The translations under genes were made by a program, and so were the position numbers. The notes below the pieces were generated by a model. It saw only the letters and a list, made by a program, of their open reading frames with translations, was not told the DNA's origin and did no database searches. From positions 3,963 to 67,962 of the forward strand of contig JANRLS010000148.1 of assembly GCA_033762315.1 (NCBI GenBank): DNA of 64,000 nt. The letters are read 5' to 3'. The stretch is from CAYLLN01 sp033762315. GTDB lineage: Bacteria; Planctomycetota; Planctomycetia; Pirellulales; Pirellulaceae. This document shows positions 50,880 through 60,321 of the stretch, piece by piece (within the stretch, counting starts at the first letter, position 1; every line of letters starts with the position of its first letter).

Positions 50880-51905
50880 TTATTCCAGCGTATTCCAAAT
50901 CGTTCCCGGATACCGGTCTCGCAAGGTGTTGCGGGCCGCCACCGCCCGGTCCGACTTATTCACGTCGTTCCACAGCTTGCTCAGCCGATAGAGGGCCTCG
51001 GCATGGCAGTCGGCATCGGCGTAGAAGAGAATATCGGTGTGCAGGAAGGCCTGCAGGGCGTCCTTGGGCTTGTTGAGCTTAATGTAGCAATTGCCGAGGG
51101 CGTTGTAGCAACGGGCAAATAGCTGCGTGTCTTGCGGGTCGTTTTTGGCGATGATGTCCAGCAGCATGGCCACCCCCTGATCGGGCTGGCCGGTTTCGCC
51201 CAGACAGAGACCTTTGCCCACCGCAGCCAGCAGCTTCTGTTGATTGGCTTCCGCGGAGGTTTGCGGATTGGAAAGTACCGCCTCGTAGCTCTGCAGCGCG
51301 CCGGCGAAATCCTTTTGGGCCACCAGAGCACGGGCGACGCTGTTATTGGCCCGCATCTGATAATCGGCCCAGGGGGCGGCGGCGAGACCCTTATAATACT
51401 TGGCTGCGTCCGCGAATTTTCCGTCAGCAATGGCGAGATCGCCTAGAATTTCGGCCGCTTCGTAGAAGTGGTGGCTGTTGGCGTTCCCGCGAACCCAGTT
51501 CAAAAGGTCGGTGGCGGCTTGGGCCTTGTTCCCCCCCTCGGTCATCGCCAGGCGAGCGCCGCACAGGGCCTTGTAATATGCGATGTCGGAGTTGATTGCC
51601 GTGGTGCTGGGAGCGGCGATCTTGCCGAGCTCGGTCAGGGCCAAATTGTAGTTCTGCTGGGCGACGGCATTGCGGGCGTTGTTCAGCTCGTTGGGCTCGT
51701 CGGCGAAGGTGATGCGGGCGATTTCGTTCACCTGAAACTGCCGCGGCACCCCCCCCATATCGACCGTGACGACGTCCTTGGTGATGGCGGTGACGGTCCC
51801 CTGCACGGGCTGGCCACCCTTGTTGGAAAAGACCTTATCGAGTTGGCCATAGGCCGGCGAGGCGGCACAGGCCAGAAACGCGAAAATCGCAAGCCGCTTG
51901 AACAT
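50880..51905 (-). CDS. Secreted tetratricopeptide (TPR) repeat protein
   Basis: 341 residues. A signal peptide (MFKRLAIFAFLACAASPAYG) is followed by a small beta domain (GTVTAITKDVVTVDMGGVPRQ), then about seven TPR-like helical hairpins (NLALTELGKI, YEAAEILGDLA, FADAAKYYKGL, FAGALQSYEAV, CYNALGNCYIKLNKP). It is likely a periplasmic scaffold. It sits between the giant TPR gene and the ExbB gene. A ~200-bp gap follows, so ExbB may also have its own promoter. Confidence 0.86.
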   Translation of the reverse strand: MFKRLAIFAFLACAASPAYGQLDKVFSNKGGQPVQGTVTAITKDVVTVDMGGVPRQFQVNEIARITFADEPNELNNARNAVAQQNYNLALTELGKIAAPSTTAINSDIAYYKALCGARLAMTEGGNKAQAATDLLNWVRGNANSHHFYEAAEILGDLAIADGKFADAAKYYKGLAAAPWADYQMRANNSVARALVAQKDFAGALQSYEAVLSNPQTSAEANQQKLLAAVGKGLCLGETGQPDQGVAMLLDIIAKNDPQDTQLFARCYNALGNCYIKLNKPKDALQAFLHTDILFYADADCHAEALYRLSKLWNDVNKSDRAVAARNTLRDRYPGTIWNTLE

Positions 51906-51980
51906 CGGACGAAACTCCTCAAGGTGTTTTGGTTGGTGCCGCGGCAAATCGGCGGCGGTGCTATCGAGAGAGGGAAAGGG

Positions 51981-54900
51981 TTACTTCTGAGCCGTCGTGG
52001 CGGTGGTTTTGGGAGTCCCCGTGGCGGCCGCCTTGGGAGCGGTGCCGGTGGCCGGCGGGGGTGTGGTCCCCGATGCCGCCGGGGCGGGCGCTTCGGCATT
52101 GACCTTGAGGGCCGAAAGGCCGAGCGGCCGCTCGCCGAGGGCCTTTTGCACGTTTTTGAGCAGCGTGTCGTATTGGACGCGCCACTTCTCGCCGCCGAGA
52201 TCGGAATAGAGCCCAGCGGTGATCGAAATGTCGCGCTGGGCATATTGCAGCGTCTTGGTCTTCTCGGCGGGAGTCGCTTCCGAAAGGGCCCAGTTGTAAC
52301 GGCAGAGAGCGAGGTTGAACCGAGCTTCGTGGAACTGGTCCTTATATTCCGGCTTGCCGGAGGTGATGCGGGCGATTTCGCCCCAGCCCCAGATAACGTT
52401 TTTCCCTTTCTTGGCCGGATCGGGGTTGGTCTTATCGGGGCGAGCGCCGAGCATGGCGCTCCGATAATAGGTGATCTTATCGGTCCCCTTCACAAGACTG
52501 GCCCAATCCTGATAGGTGCGAGCCGCTTCGATCTGCACGGGAAGCATGAACGGTGTTTTCTTCAGGATCGTCTCGAAGCCGTTCATCGCGCCGACATAGT
52601 CCCCCTTGCTGCGCGTGGTGCGGGCCAGTTGCAACTGCAGCTGCGTCGCCATCGGTGCCGAGAGGAAGCCAGGCTGCTTGGTTCCCTTATCCAGAATCTT
52701 CTGATAAGTAGCGACGGCGCTATCGAAATAACCCTTGGCCTCGGGTGGAGCGACCCCCTTGCTTCCCGTGAGGAAGCTCTCGCCCATGCCGCGATACGTT
52801 TCGGCCACCCAGTTGAGAATGTTCAGCTCGGTCGCCTCGCTGGCGACCTGGCTGAGGAACGCCTCGAAGCCCTTCCCCAGGCCGACCTTCACCCCCGCAT
52901 CGGCAATTTCCATCTGCCGCTGCAAGTCGCGGGCAAGGCTGACATAGATCGAGACGAGTTTGGTCGCGCCGTCTGACGTCGCCCCCATATAGGTTTTCAG
53001 TTCTTCCATCACCTGCTTGGCTTTGGCGACGGTAGCCGAGGAATCGGTGCCTGCCTCGGCCAGTGACGAGATATACGCCCGCAGGGCGGTTTTATAGGTC
53101 TCCTCCGCGAAGCCGGGCTTTTCCGTGGTCGAATCCTTGGCGCGAACAAGCGTCAGCACGCCGATTTTCGGCTCTTCCATCAGGACGACCGCCTTGCTCG
53201 CCTCGCCGGTATCGACGTAAATCTGCACCAGCGAGAGGACGGCGGTGGCCATGATCTGGCTCGCTTCGTTGCGGGCCTTCATGCCATCGACCCCCTTAAT
53301 CAGGGTCTCTTTGGCCTGCTTTTTCAGCTCCTCGAGCTCGGCCTTGCGGGCGGCCAGATCGACCCCCTCGGGCATTTGCACCGTGCCGTTTTCCCAATCC
53401 CGAATTTGCCGGCTGTTTTCCAAATAGCTGGCCCAGAGAGCCTGCCCCGTTTTCAGTTCGGCACCACTGCGGTGCGGCGAATCGACCGGAATCTGATTGA
53501 GATAAACCTGGGCCTCTTTGAGCTTCTTTTCCTTGATCATGAAAGGAATGAGGGTGTTGCGGGCCTCTTCCGCTTCGACCTCGTTCGGCCACTTCTCGGT
53601 GATATAGCTGCAAATGCCGATGATCTTGCCCGATTCAAAATCTTTATTGTCGGTCTGGTTTTCGGTATAGAGCTTGAGGAAGCTGGCCATCACGATTTTG
53701 GCACAGGCCCGGGCACCCTGACTGTCGGGATAGCGATGGGCGATGAACTCGCCAATCACGCCGGCGTCGTGATAATTCCCCTCGGAATAGAGCAGGTAGC
53801 AAAGCAAGTAGCGGATGAGATTGACGTCGTTGACGTCGGTCTCTTTATCGACGAACTTGAGCGCGGCGCGGCAATATTGCAAGGCGTCGGCCTGCCCCGT
53901 TTTGGCGGTTTCCTTGGCCTCGGCCAGTTGCTTTTCCATTTCGGCCTTTTGAGCCTGGTCCTTCTCGGTTGCAATGCGGGAAGGAAGCGTCTTGATCAGG
54001 AGGCCCGCGGTTTGCATGGCGTCGATCGCTTCCTTGGCGGCGGTGCGGGCCTCGAGAAAGGTTTTGGGTTCGGGCTTCTTGTCGATCGCCTCGGCATCGC
54101 CGCCGGTGAACTCCGGCAAGAGCTTGCGGGCTTCGTCCTGATACTCGTTGGTGAACTTGGTGACGTAAGTCACCAGCTTGCGACCGATCGTGAGCAGTTG
54201 CTTGATCTGCGGATCTTTCGGATTTTTCTTGGCGAGCTCGTCGGCGTACGACTTGCAAGCCTTGGCGACCTCCATCCGCAGCCCCATCATTTCATCGGTC
54301 TTGTCTTCGTCGGGGCGGGCATTGAGCGTCAGTGGCTCGGCCTTGCTGACCGTTTCGAGAAAGAGCCCTTGAGCCGCCCACGACTTGACGGCCAGGCACA
54401 TCACCTTGAACTCAAGGGTGCGGAATTCCTCGACCTTTTCGTCGTTTTGCATCAATTCATTGAAGATCGCCGAGGCCTCCTTGTGCTTGGCCAGCTTTTG
54501 CAGGCAGCGCCCCTGATACATGCGGGCATAAAGACCGGCGAGGCGCGTTCGATATTTTTCGTACACATCCTTGTAGGCGGCGGTGGCGGCATTCAGGGCG
54601 TCGGTCCAAGGCTTCGAGCCCTTGTCCATCGTCTCGACCATTTCTTCCTGCGTGGCGGCGATGAGCAGTTGCGCTTGGAGATACTCGGTGCGGAAGCTGT
54701 CGCGTTCGGCGATTCGCTTTTCGTCCTTCTTGGGGTCCATCGCGGCGGGATAGCTTTGCAGCCGCTGGCCGACTTCTTGAATCAGCTCTTCGAAGACTTT
54801 GACCGCCTCTTGATAGAGAGCCCGGGCGTCGTTTTGCAGGGTGGTCTTGTCGGCGGGGGTCGCTTTTTTGGCCCGTTCGACCTTATACCGGGCTCGCTCG

Positions 54901-55262
54901 ACGATGACGTTGCCGAGTTGGCTGCGGGCCGAAATTCCGAGCGGGCTGCCGGCCGAGTTGGTGACGAACTGCGAGAGCACCTGCTGCCCTTCGTCGAGCT
55001 GCTTTTCGCGGAGCGTTCCGTCGCGCTGGAAACGCGCGCCGGCGACGAGCGTCACCCCCTTCTCGAACAAAATCGTCTGCTTGAAGGTGACGGGGACGGC
55101 GGGGTTTTGGGCGCAGGCGTCGAGATACTCGAGCGCGATGTCGTGATAGCCCCTGGCCCGCAATCCTTCGAGGAAGGCTTGGGCCGGTTCGACCCCCCAA
55201 GCAACGGGCGAAAGGCCGGCGGCAACAAGCGCGACGGCCGCGGCGAAAAATTTGGGTTTCAT
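51981..55262 (-). CDS. Giant secreted TPR repeat protein
   Basis: 1093 residues. A signal peptide (MKPKFFAAAVALVAAGLSPVAWG) leads to an almost entirely helical solenoid. Visible TPR-like units are YHDIALEYLDACAQNP, LYQEAVKVFEELIQEVG, YDAGVIG-like repeats and PEAKGYFDSAVATYQKILDKG. The last ~40 residues are Ala/Pro/Thr low complexity (PAPAASGTTPPPATG). AGGAG precedes the ATG at 55260-55262. It is probably periplasmic, and it is the first gene of the TPR-TPR-ExbB-ExbD series. It has no recognisable catalytic motif. Confidence 0.88.
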   Translation of the reverse strand: MKPKFFAAAVALVAAGLSPVAWGVEPAQAFLEGLRARGYHDIALEYLDACAQNPAVPVTFKQTILFEKGVTLVAGARFQRDGTLREKQLDEGQQVLSQFVTNSAGSPLGISARSQLGNVIVERARYKVERAKKATPADKTTLQNDARALYQEAVKVFEELIQEVGQRLQSYPAAMDPKKDEKRIAERDSFRTEYLQAQLLIAATQEEMVETMDKGSKPWTDALNAATAAYKDVYEKYRTRLAGLYARMYQGRCLQKLAKHKEASAIFNELMQNDEKVEEFRTLEFKVMCLAVKSWAAQGLFLETVSKAEPLTLNARPDEDKTDEMMGLRMEVAKACKSYADELAKKNPKDPQIKQLLTIGRKLVTYVTKFTNEYQDEARKLLPEFTGGDAEAIDKKPEPKTFLEARTAAKEAIDAMQTAGLLIKTLPSRIATEKDQAQKAEMEKQLAEAKETAKTGQADALQYCRAALKFVDKETDVNDVNLIRYLLCYLLYSEGNYHDAGVIGEFIAHRYPDSQGARACAKIVMASFLKLYTENQTDNKDFESGKIIGICSYITEKWPNEVEAEEARNTLIPFMIKEKKLKEAQVYLNQIPVDSPHRSGAELKTGQALWASYLENSRQIRDWENGTVQMPEGVDLAARKAELEELKKQAKETLIKGVDGMKARNEASQIMATAVLSLVQIYVDTGEASKAVVLMEEPKIGVLTLVRAKDSTTEKPGFAEETYKTALRAYISSLAEAGTDSSATVAKAKQVMEELKTYMGATSDGATKLVSIYVSLARDLQRQMEIADAGVKVGLGKGFEAFLSQVASEATELNILNWVAETYRGMGESFLTGSKGVAPPEAKGYFDSAVATYQKILDKGTKQPGFLSAPMATQLQLQLARTTRSKGDYVGAMNGFETILKKTPFMLPVQIEAARTYQDWASLVKGTDKITYYRSAMLGARPDKTNPDPAKKGKNVIWGWGEIARITSGKPEYKDQFHEARFNLALCRYNWALSEATPAEKTKTLQYAQRDISITAGLYSDLGGEKWRVQYDTLLKNVQKALGERPLGLSALKVNAEAPAPAASGTTPPPATGTAPKAAATGTPKTTATTAQK

Positions 55263-55467
55263 GGCTGCTCCTAGTACGGCGGAAGAGGTCGCCTGAGCCG
55301 TAGTCATTCGCATAAGGGGGAAGTAAGTCAGGTTATCGTCGAACGAGGGCAAGTTCAACCTGCGAGCGGAATTCACAGGGGCTGAATTTGGGTGGCTGGT
55401 GTTTTGCGGCAGCAAAACTCAGTCGCCAACCGATGATTGCAGGTTGAGGGCGGCGCGCAACCCCTCT

Positions 55468-57627
55468 CTATTTCGCACCCCCACGAGTCATGGTTCGGAC
55501 CAGATCCAAAAGTCGCTGAAACTCAGCCCGCTCGCGCAATTGCGGATGAGCCTGCTTGGCGGTGGCGAGCACCTCCCCCAGGCCGCTGGCGGCGGAGACA
55601 ACGCCGATTTCGCGCAAGGCGGCGGGGGTGCCGCGCAGCTCGTCGGCAACTTGCGCGGCCAGGCTGGCTTGTTGCAGCGAAATGGCAGCTTCGCCGAAGG
55701 TCGGGGCGAATTGCAGCCGGCTGAGACGCTGCCGGACCGTTTGCAATTGGCCGGCGGCATCGTGCCAGGTCAGTTCGGCGGTGCCGAGATCGTCCACATC
55801 GGCGGGCTGAAACCACAGCTGCACGAGGGCGGTGGCCGCTTCGCCGGCGGCAAACTGAGCCTCGACGGCCGCGGGGGTGATTTCGGCCAGGGCGCTCGCC
55901 TCGTGCCCGATCAGCCGATAAGCGGCCACGGCTTTGGGATTGAACCGCAGGGTGAGCCGGGCCTCGGCCGCGATGACCGGGCTGGTGCCGGCGAGCGCTT
56001 CAAGCAAGGCCCAACTCAGCTCGCGCGGCGTGCGGACCGGCAACACATGCCCCGCCAATTGCCCCGCCAGCTCAACCAGGACCGCATCGGGCTCGGCATG
56101 ATCGGCCAAATCGAGCACATCGAGTCGCACCCCCGCCTCGCCGGCACTGGCGAGCAAGTCGCGCACCTGGGCCAGCGTTTCGGCGGGCATTTCGGCCGGG
56201 CTATCGGTGATCAGGACCAGCCGCTTGGCGGTGGGGAGAGGCAAATCGGCCGCCATCGCCAGGGCAGCACCGCGCTGCAGGCCGCCGGCGAGGTTGGTGC
56301 CGCCGCGCGGAGCGAGCGAGCCAACAAGCTGGCGGAGCGACGGAGCATCGGCCCGGCTGGCAAGCTCGATACAGTGGATGATTTCTTCCTGAAAGACGAC
56401 CAGGGAGAGGCGATCGTCGGTGCCGAGCTGCGCGACCAGCCGCGACAGCCCTTGCTGCACCATTTCGAGGCGGCCGCCGCGAGCCATGCTATGCGACAGA
56501 TCGAGGGCGACGACGAGATGCGTCCCGCGCTGCACGCGAGTCGCAAGCGGCCCCGCCTGCACGCCGATTTGCACCAGACCCGTGCCGGCCGGGCCAAACG
56601 GAGCGGGGCCGGCGGCAGTGCGCAAGGCCAGCTTGCCGGCCGGAGCGGGGGCGAAGCGATAGTCCATCGCGGCAAGGAAATCTTCGGTTCGCAAGTCGGC
56701 GGCGGGGAGCGCTCGTCCTTCGGCCATGGCCCGACCGAGACGGGCGAGAACATCGCTCTCCGTAACGAGCGGCACGGCAAGCGCGGCGAGTTGCGGATTC
56801 GCGGCGGGCGAAATCGGCGGAAAAACGCGATGCTTGAGGAAGAAACCTCGGTCGTAACCCCGCACCAATGGCGGCGCGATGCCGGTGGCTCGCGGCAGGA
56901 GGGGCATTTCGAGGTCGGGCATTCGGTCGTCCGCCGAGTGAGGCGAGCCGAGGATGCCATAGCGGAGAATGACGACATCCTCCATCGGGCGCAGGCCGCC
57001 AGCGACGAGGCTCGTCCACTGTGTGACCGGCCCGGCGGCGGGAAGCGGGGCAACATCGGGCTCCCCGATGGCCGGCGGCGCGAGCAGGCCGGCCGAATTG
57101 GGCGTAAACGAGGCATCTCCCTCGGGCGTTTCCAGAGGGAGCGGGTCGAGCGAGACTTGCATGGCGACCGGCGGGCTGGCGGCCAATTCGGCTACTAACG
57201 GCAGCGGACCGTTATAGAGGATGGCGATTTCAGATTCATCATTCGGCGGCTGATACACCGAACGGACGATCGAGCCGGCAAAACCGGCCAGGGCAAGCGA
57301 AAGCGAGCAAAACCAGAGCGCCGCCAGGGCGAGCCGCGCCACCTGCCGGGCGACGCGGGCCAAGCGCTGGCGCGGCGTGGCCAGGCGAAGCATGGGCAAA
57401 AGGGTCAGCGGCGGAGCGAGGCTCGTGAGCGCTTCTTCGACCGCCAGATCGGCCGGAATATCGTGCAGCCGGGCCCCGAGCGACTCCGGCATGACAATGC
57501 CACGGAGGCGAGCATCGAGCTGGTCGTCCGAAGGCGCGACAAGGGCCAAAATGCGCTCGGCGAGTCCGGCGGGAACCGGCACGCTGCGCAGTTGGTCATC
57601 GAGCGAATTGTCGGACGAAGGAAACAC
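55468..57627 (-). CDS. Membrane VWA-domain protein, possible anti-sigma partner
   Basis: 719 residues. The cytoplasmic N-terminal ~90 residues carry twice-repeated DxLR...VP.P.GL units (LDDQLRSVPVPAGLAERIL, DARLRGIVMPESLGARL), like planctomycete anti-sigma-type N-termini. A transmembrane helix follows (LALAALWFCSLSLALAGFAG, ~97-117). The extracytoplasmic part has a VWA domain with the MIDAS motif in VVALDLSHSMA (~385). YfbK-like C-terminal sequence follows (ARLTLRFNPKAVAAYRLIGHE). The start is GTG. It is directly downstream of the ECF sigma gene on the same strand, so it could sequester that sigma factor. This is inference. Confidence 0.85.
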   Translation of the reverse strand: MFPSSDNSLDDQLRSVPVPAGLAERILALVAPSDDQLDARLRGIVMPESLGARLHDIPADLAVEEALTSLAPPLTLLPMLRLATPRQRLARVARQVARLALAALWFCSLSLALAGFAGSIVRSVYQPPNDESEIAILYNGPLPLVAELAASPPVAMQVSLDPLPLETPEGDASFTPNSAGLLAPPAIGEPDVAPLPAAGPVTQWTSLVAGGLRPMEDVVILRYGILGSPHSADDRMPDLEMPLLPRATGIAPPLVRGYDRGFFLKHRVFPPISPAANPQLAALAVPLVTESDVLARLGRAMAEGRALPAADLRTEDFLAAMDYRFAPAPAGKLALRTAAGPAPFGPAGTGLVQIGVQAGPLATRVQRGTHLVVALDLSHSMARGGRLEMVQQGLSRLVAQLGTDDRLSLVVFQEEIIHCIELASRADAPSLRQLVGSLAPRGGTNLAGGLQRGAALAMAADLPLPTAKRLVLITDSPAEMPAETLAQVRDLLASAGEAGVRLDVLDLADHAEPDAVLVELAGQLAGHVLPVRTPRELSWALLEALAGTSPVIAAEARLTLRFNPKAVAAYRLIGHEASALAEITPAAVEAQFAAGEAATALVQLWFQPADVDDLGTAELTWHDAAGQLQTVRQRLSRLQFAPTFGEAAISLQQASLAAQVADELRGTPAALREIGVVSAASGLGEVLATAKQAHPQLRERAEFQRLLDLVRTMTRGGAK

Positions 57628-57630
57628 GGC

Positions 57631-57700
57631 GGGAACTTAGGAATTCAGAGGGCGGATTTTAGACTTCGAGCTTCGGATTTTAAGTTTCGACGTTCGACCT
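57631..57700. repeat. Degenerate GGATTTTAGACTTCGA-type repeat between sigma and VWA genes
   Basis: The spacer repeats the unit GGATTTTAGACTTCGAGC / GGATTTTAAGTTTCGACG within 50 bp. It resembles the hairpin repeat at 4178 in style. No terminator is apparent, so cotranscription across it remains possible. Confidence 0.4.
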
Positions 57701-58204
57701 TTACGTTTCCGTTTTGGTTGCCATGAGCACTTCGCGCAGCCGGCGCCGCGCGCGGCTCACGCGCGAGAGGACGGTGCCGAGAGGAATTTCGAGCATGTGG
57801 GCCACTTCCTGGTGAGTCAGTTCGCCGACGACCACCAGCAGCAACGTCTCGCGTAGTTCGGTGGGGAGCTGAGCGAGGGCGTGCTGCATTTCGTCGGTAT
57901 ATTCGCGGGCCAGCGGATCGACCCCCGCCACGCCGGGTTCGTGCGGGTTGTCGGATGCCAAGGTGGGAGGGGGAGCGTGCTTCCGCCAGCGATCGACCAC
58001 ACGGCGGCGCAGGATCGACGCGAGCCAGGCACGATCGCCCAGACCGGGTTGATACGAGTCGCGGCTTTTCCAGGCGGAACGAAACGCCTCCTGGACCATG
58101 TCTTCGGCCTCGTGTCGATCGCCCACCAGTCGGTAGGAAATGCGATACAAGGCCGGGGCATGCTCCTCGACCAAGGTGTTGAATTCCGCCAAGGACAGCG
58201 CCAA
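57701..58204 (-). CDS. ECF-type RNA polymerase sigma factor
   Basis: 167 residues. Region 2 is GDRHEAEDMVQEAFRSAWKSR, region 4 is LPTELRETLLLVVVGELTHQEVAHMLEIPLGTVLSRVSRARRRL. The frame continues upstream with no ATG near the domain. The TTG at 58202-58204, preceded by GGGGAGA seven bases earlier, gives the normal ECF length and start (MALSLAEFNTLVEEHAPALY). A GTG at 58219 is the next alternative. It directs polymerase to a stress or envelope regulon. It is followed by the VWA gene. Confidence 0.9.
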   Translation of the reverse strand: MALSLAEFNTLVEEHAPALYRISYRLVGDRHEAEDMVQEAFRSAWKSRDSYQPGLGDRAWLASILRRRVVDRWRKHAPPPTLASDNPHEPGVAGVDPLAREYTDEMQHALAQLPTELRETLLLVVVGELTHQEVAHMLEIPLGTVLSRVSRARRRLREVLMATKTET

Positions 58205-58856
58205 CGCCCGTCTCCCCACCGGCCACGCGAGCGGGATTGCCTGCCGAACTAGCCCGCCGCTGCCGGGAGGGGCATTTCGGGCAAAGCCCGAAAGTCCTTG
58301 GGATCGGCCCAAGGCCCCAGCGACTGGCCAGGTTCGACAGAGATAGATTCGGCCCTGGCGGCGAGACTTATTCCCCGCCGCCAGGCCGCCGTATTGCATT
58401 ACAGCGTAAGGAGTTGCGCGATGCAAATGGGTGGCATCGCAAACCTTGCGGTCGGAACGCGCGTCGATCGTACGCAACGGAAATCGAGAATCTGGCAATT
58501 TTGCGCAGAAAACGTTTGACAAGCCAGGCGATCACTTCCGACCGACAAGTCGCGTTGATCTTCTAAATTCAGTCGCGGTACTCAGTTTCGTAATCGATGA
58601 TAGGAACACTCCAAGTGAGCACAACCGAACTTCCACCCCGCTCCGGAGTAGCTATCCTCGCTTCCTTTGGACCCGGGACCGAAAGCCCCAATCCATTCGG
58701 GGACGTACTGCGTACAATAAGTGAGAAACCGACGAGGCGATTCACCCTGACGGGGGCGTGCTAATCGCCAGTGGGGAGCCAAACGCAATATCCGCGTGGC
58801 TCGCGGGCGATTCTGATGGGGTGCGGGCACCGTGTTGGGGAGAGCGAGGCTGAACG
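58205..58856. other. 652-bp intergenic region upstream of the sigma factor gene
   Basis: This divergent region lies between the ECF sigma gene (minus) and the plus-strand membrane protein gene. A strong stem, CCTGGCGGCG (58354-58363) with CGCCGCCAGG (58376-58385), lies ~150 bases 5' of the sigma start and may fold in its leader mRNA. A 32-codon plus-strand frame at 58421-58519 has AAGGAG upstream but no recognisable product. From ~58520 to 58856 there is no clear promoter and no gene that I can support. Confidence 0.5.
58354..58385 (-). other. Hairpin in the sigma-factor leader region
   Basis: Two perfect 10-base arms, CCTGGCGGCG and CGCCGCCAGG, with a 12-base loop. No T-run follows on the minus strand. 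It may be an mRNA structure or a protein site. Confidence 0.45.
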
Positions 58857-60320
58857 ATGAAAACCAACTCCGAAAAACCGCTGGGGCAGCGGATGATGAG
58901 CCGGATGTCGCGCCCAACCGACTATACGCAGCGCAGCGTCAAGCTGAGGATTTTTGGCCTCTTGGCCGCGCTGATGGTGGTTTTGGCCATTGGCGAGCGG
59001 GTGCGCGACCCCAAATTTTGGAAGTGGCTCAGCGACCTCGATAGCCGCCCCGTCGCTGAAGGCCCCCCCAGCAGCCGCCTTACCCCCAAGCCCCTGCGGA
59101 CCGCAGGAGATCCGGAGGGGACGTTCGTCTCGGCTCCGAGCAACGGCGATTCGGCTGCGGCGCCGCTCGACACTTCCCCCGCCCCCGACGACATCGACCC
59201 GGTCGAGCGGGCCTGGGACCAAGGCTGGAAAGACGTCTTCCAGCGGCTTGATGCCGATCAGCGGACGCTGCTCTTCGAGCTGCTGCACACTGCCGGCAAG
59301 CACCAGGCCTTGGCGGGGACGCGGACCGAGGCGGCGGCGAGCCTGCTCGAAGCGATGACCACGCTGTGGGAGGATTATCAGGCTGTTGCGTTTCAATCGG
59401 TGGTCACGCTGCCGGCGGCCGATCAGTCGCTCTGGGTTGATGTGCTGCGGCAGGTGAATCGCCGCTGGAACGAAGACCTCCGCCCGTCGCTGCAAGCGAT
59501 TATCGACGGCCGCACGCCGACCGAGCATGAAGAACGGATGCTCGCCGGCTATCAGCAAACGCTCGACGCCCTCGCCTTGGCCCGCATCGAGGACGACACC
59601 GTTTTCCTCCGCCCCGCCGAGCGCGAAATCTGGCTCCGGCTCGAAGGGCGGGTGCAAGACACCCCGGCCGAGCAGCTCGCCCGCGAATCGGTCGGCACCG
59701 TCGGCTATTTGCAGCTGCATAAGCAGTCGGATGAATACCGGGGCAAGGTGGTCACGATTCGCGGGACCGTGAAGCACGCTTACCGAGTCCCCGCGCTCGA
59801 CAATTATTTGGGGGTCAAGGAGCACGTCGTTTACTGGATCATGCCCGAAGGGGGCCCCCCTTCGCCGATCGTGGTGTATGCCCTCGCCGCGCCCGAAGGC
59901 TTTCCCAAAATTCAGGACGGCAGCGGTGGCGATAAACTGCGGAAATTGCACGAAGAAGTGGTCATTACCGGCTTCTTTTTGAAGCGCGGGGCCTATCTGG
60001 GCAAGGACGACACCTATCCCGCGCCGCTCTTGATTGCCGGCACACCGAAGTGGATTCCGCGAACGACGAGCCTGCAAGATGCCTCGCGCTATTCGATTGG
60101 CCCGCCATGGCTGCTGCCGTCCGTGGGGGTGGCGCTCTTGCTATCGGCGGTGGCGTTCGCTTTCATTTATTTCCGCGTCCGCCGCGGCGAGGCCGAAGCG
60201 CGGGCGATCATCGCCGAGGGGTTGGCCCACAACCCGCCACCGCTGGCGGGGCTTGAAGTGCGTCCCAGCGCCAGCGAAACCCTGAAACAGATGGAAGCCG
60301 AAGCCCACCGGAGCGCGTAA
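58857..60320 (+). CDS. Membrane protein with OB-fold-like domain (tandem paralogue A)
   Basis: 487 residues. One N-terminal helix (~33-47: GLLAALMVVLAIGE) and one C-terminal helix (~418-438: VGVALLLSAVAFAFIYFRV) flank an extracytoplasmic domain. An acidic helical segment (RAWDQGWKDVFQRLDADQRTL) precedes an OB-like beta domain (GKVVTIRGTVKHAYRVPA, IVVYALAAPEGFPKI, EVVITGFFLKRGAYLG, PAPLLIAGTPKWI). I know of no assigned function. It is followed after 1 bp by a gene of similar plan, so the two are probably a duplicated pair. Confidence 0.72.
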   Translation: MKTNSEKPLGQRMMSRMSRPTDYTQRSVKLRIFGLLAALMVVLAIGERVRDPKFWKWLSDLDSRPVAEGPPSSRLTPKPLRTAGDPEGTFVSAPSNGDSAAAPLDTSPAPDDIDPVERAWDQGWKDVFQRLDADQRTLLFELLHTAGKHQALAGTRTEAAASLLEAMTTLWEDYQAVAFQSVVTLPAADQSLWVDVLRQVNRRWNEDLRPSLQAIIDGRTPTEHEERMLAGYQQTLDALALARIEDDTVFLRPAEREIWLRLEGRVQDTPAEQLARESVGTVGYLQLHKQSDEYRGKVVTIRGTVKHAYRVPALDNYLGVKEHVVYWIMPEGGPPSPIVVYALAAPEGFPKIQDGSGGDKLRKLHEEVVITGFFLKRGAYLGKDDTYPAPLLIAGTPKWIPRTTSLQDASRYSIGPPWLLPSVGVALLLSAVAFAFIYFRVRRGEAEARAIIAEGLAHNPPPLAGLEVRPSASETLKQMEAEAHRSA

Positions 60321-60321
60321 C

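Noticed and set aside
53376..55274. A 632-codon plus-strand frame
   Set aside because: It is antisense to the giant TPR protein, which has a signal peptide, a ribosome-binding site and a regular helical solenoid.
58421..58519. Small plus-strand frame of 32 codons with AAGGAG seven bases upstream of ATG
   Set aside because: The ribosome-binding site is good but the peptide has no recognisable feature and the frame is short enough to occur by chance.
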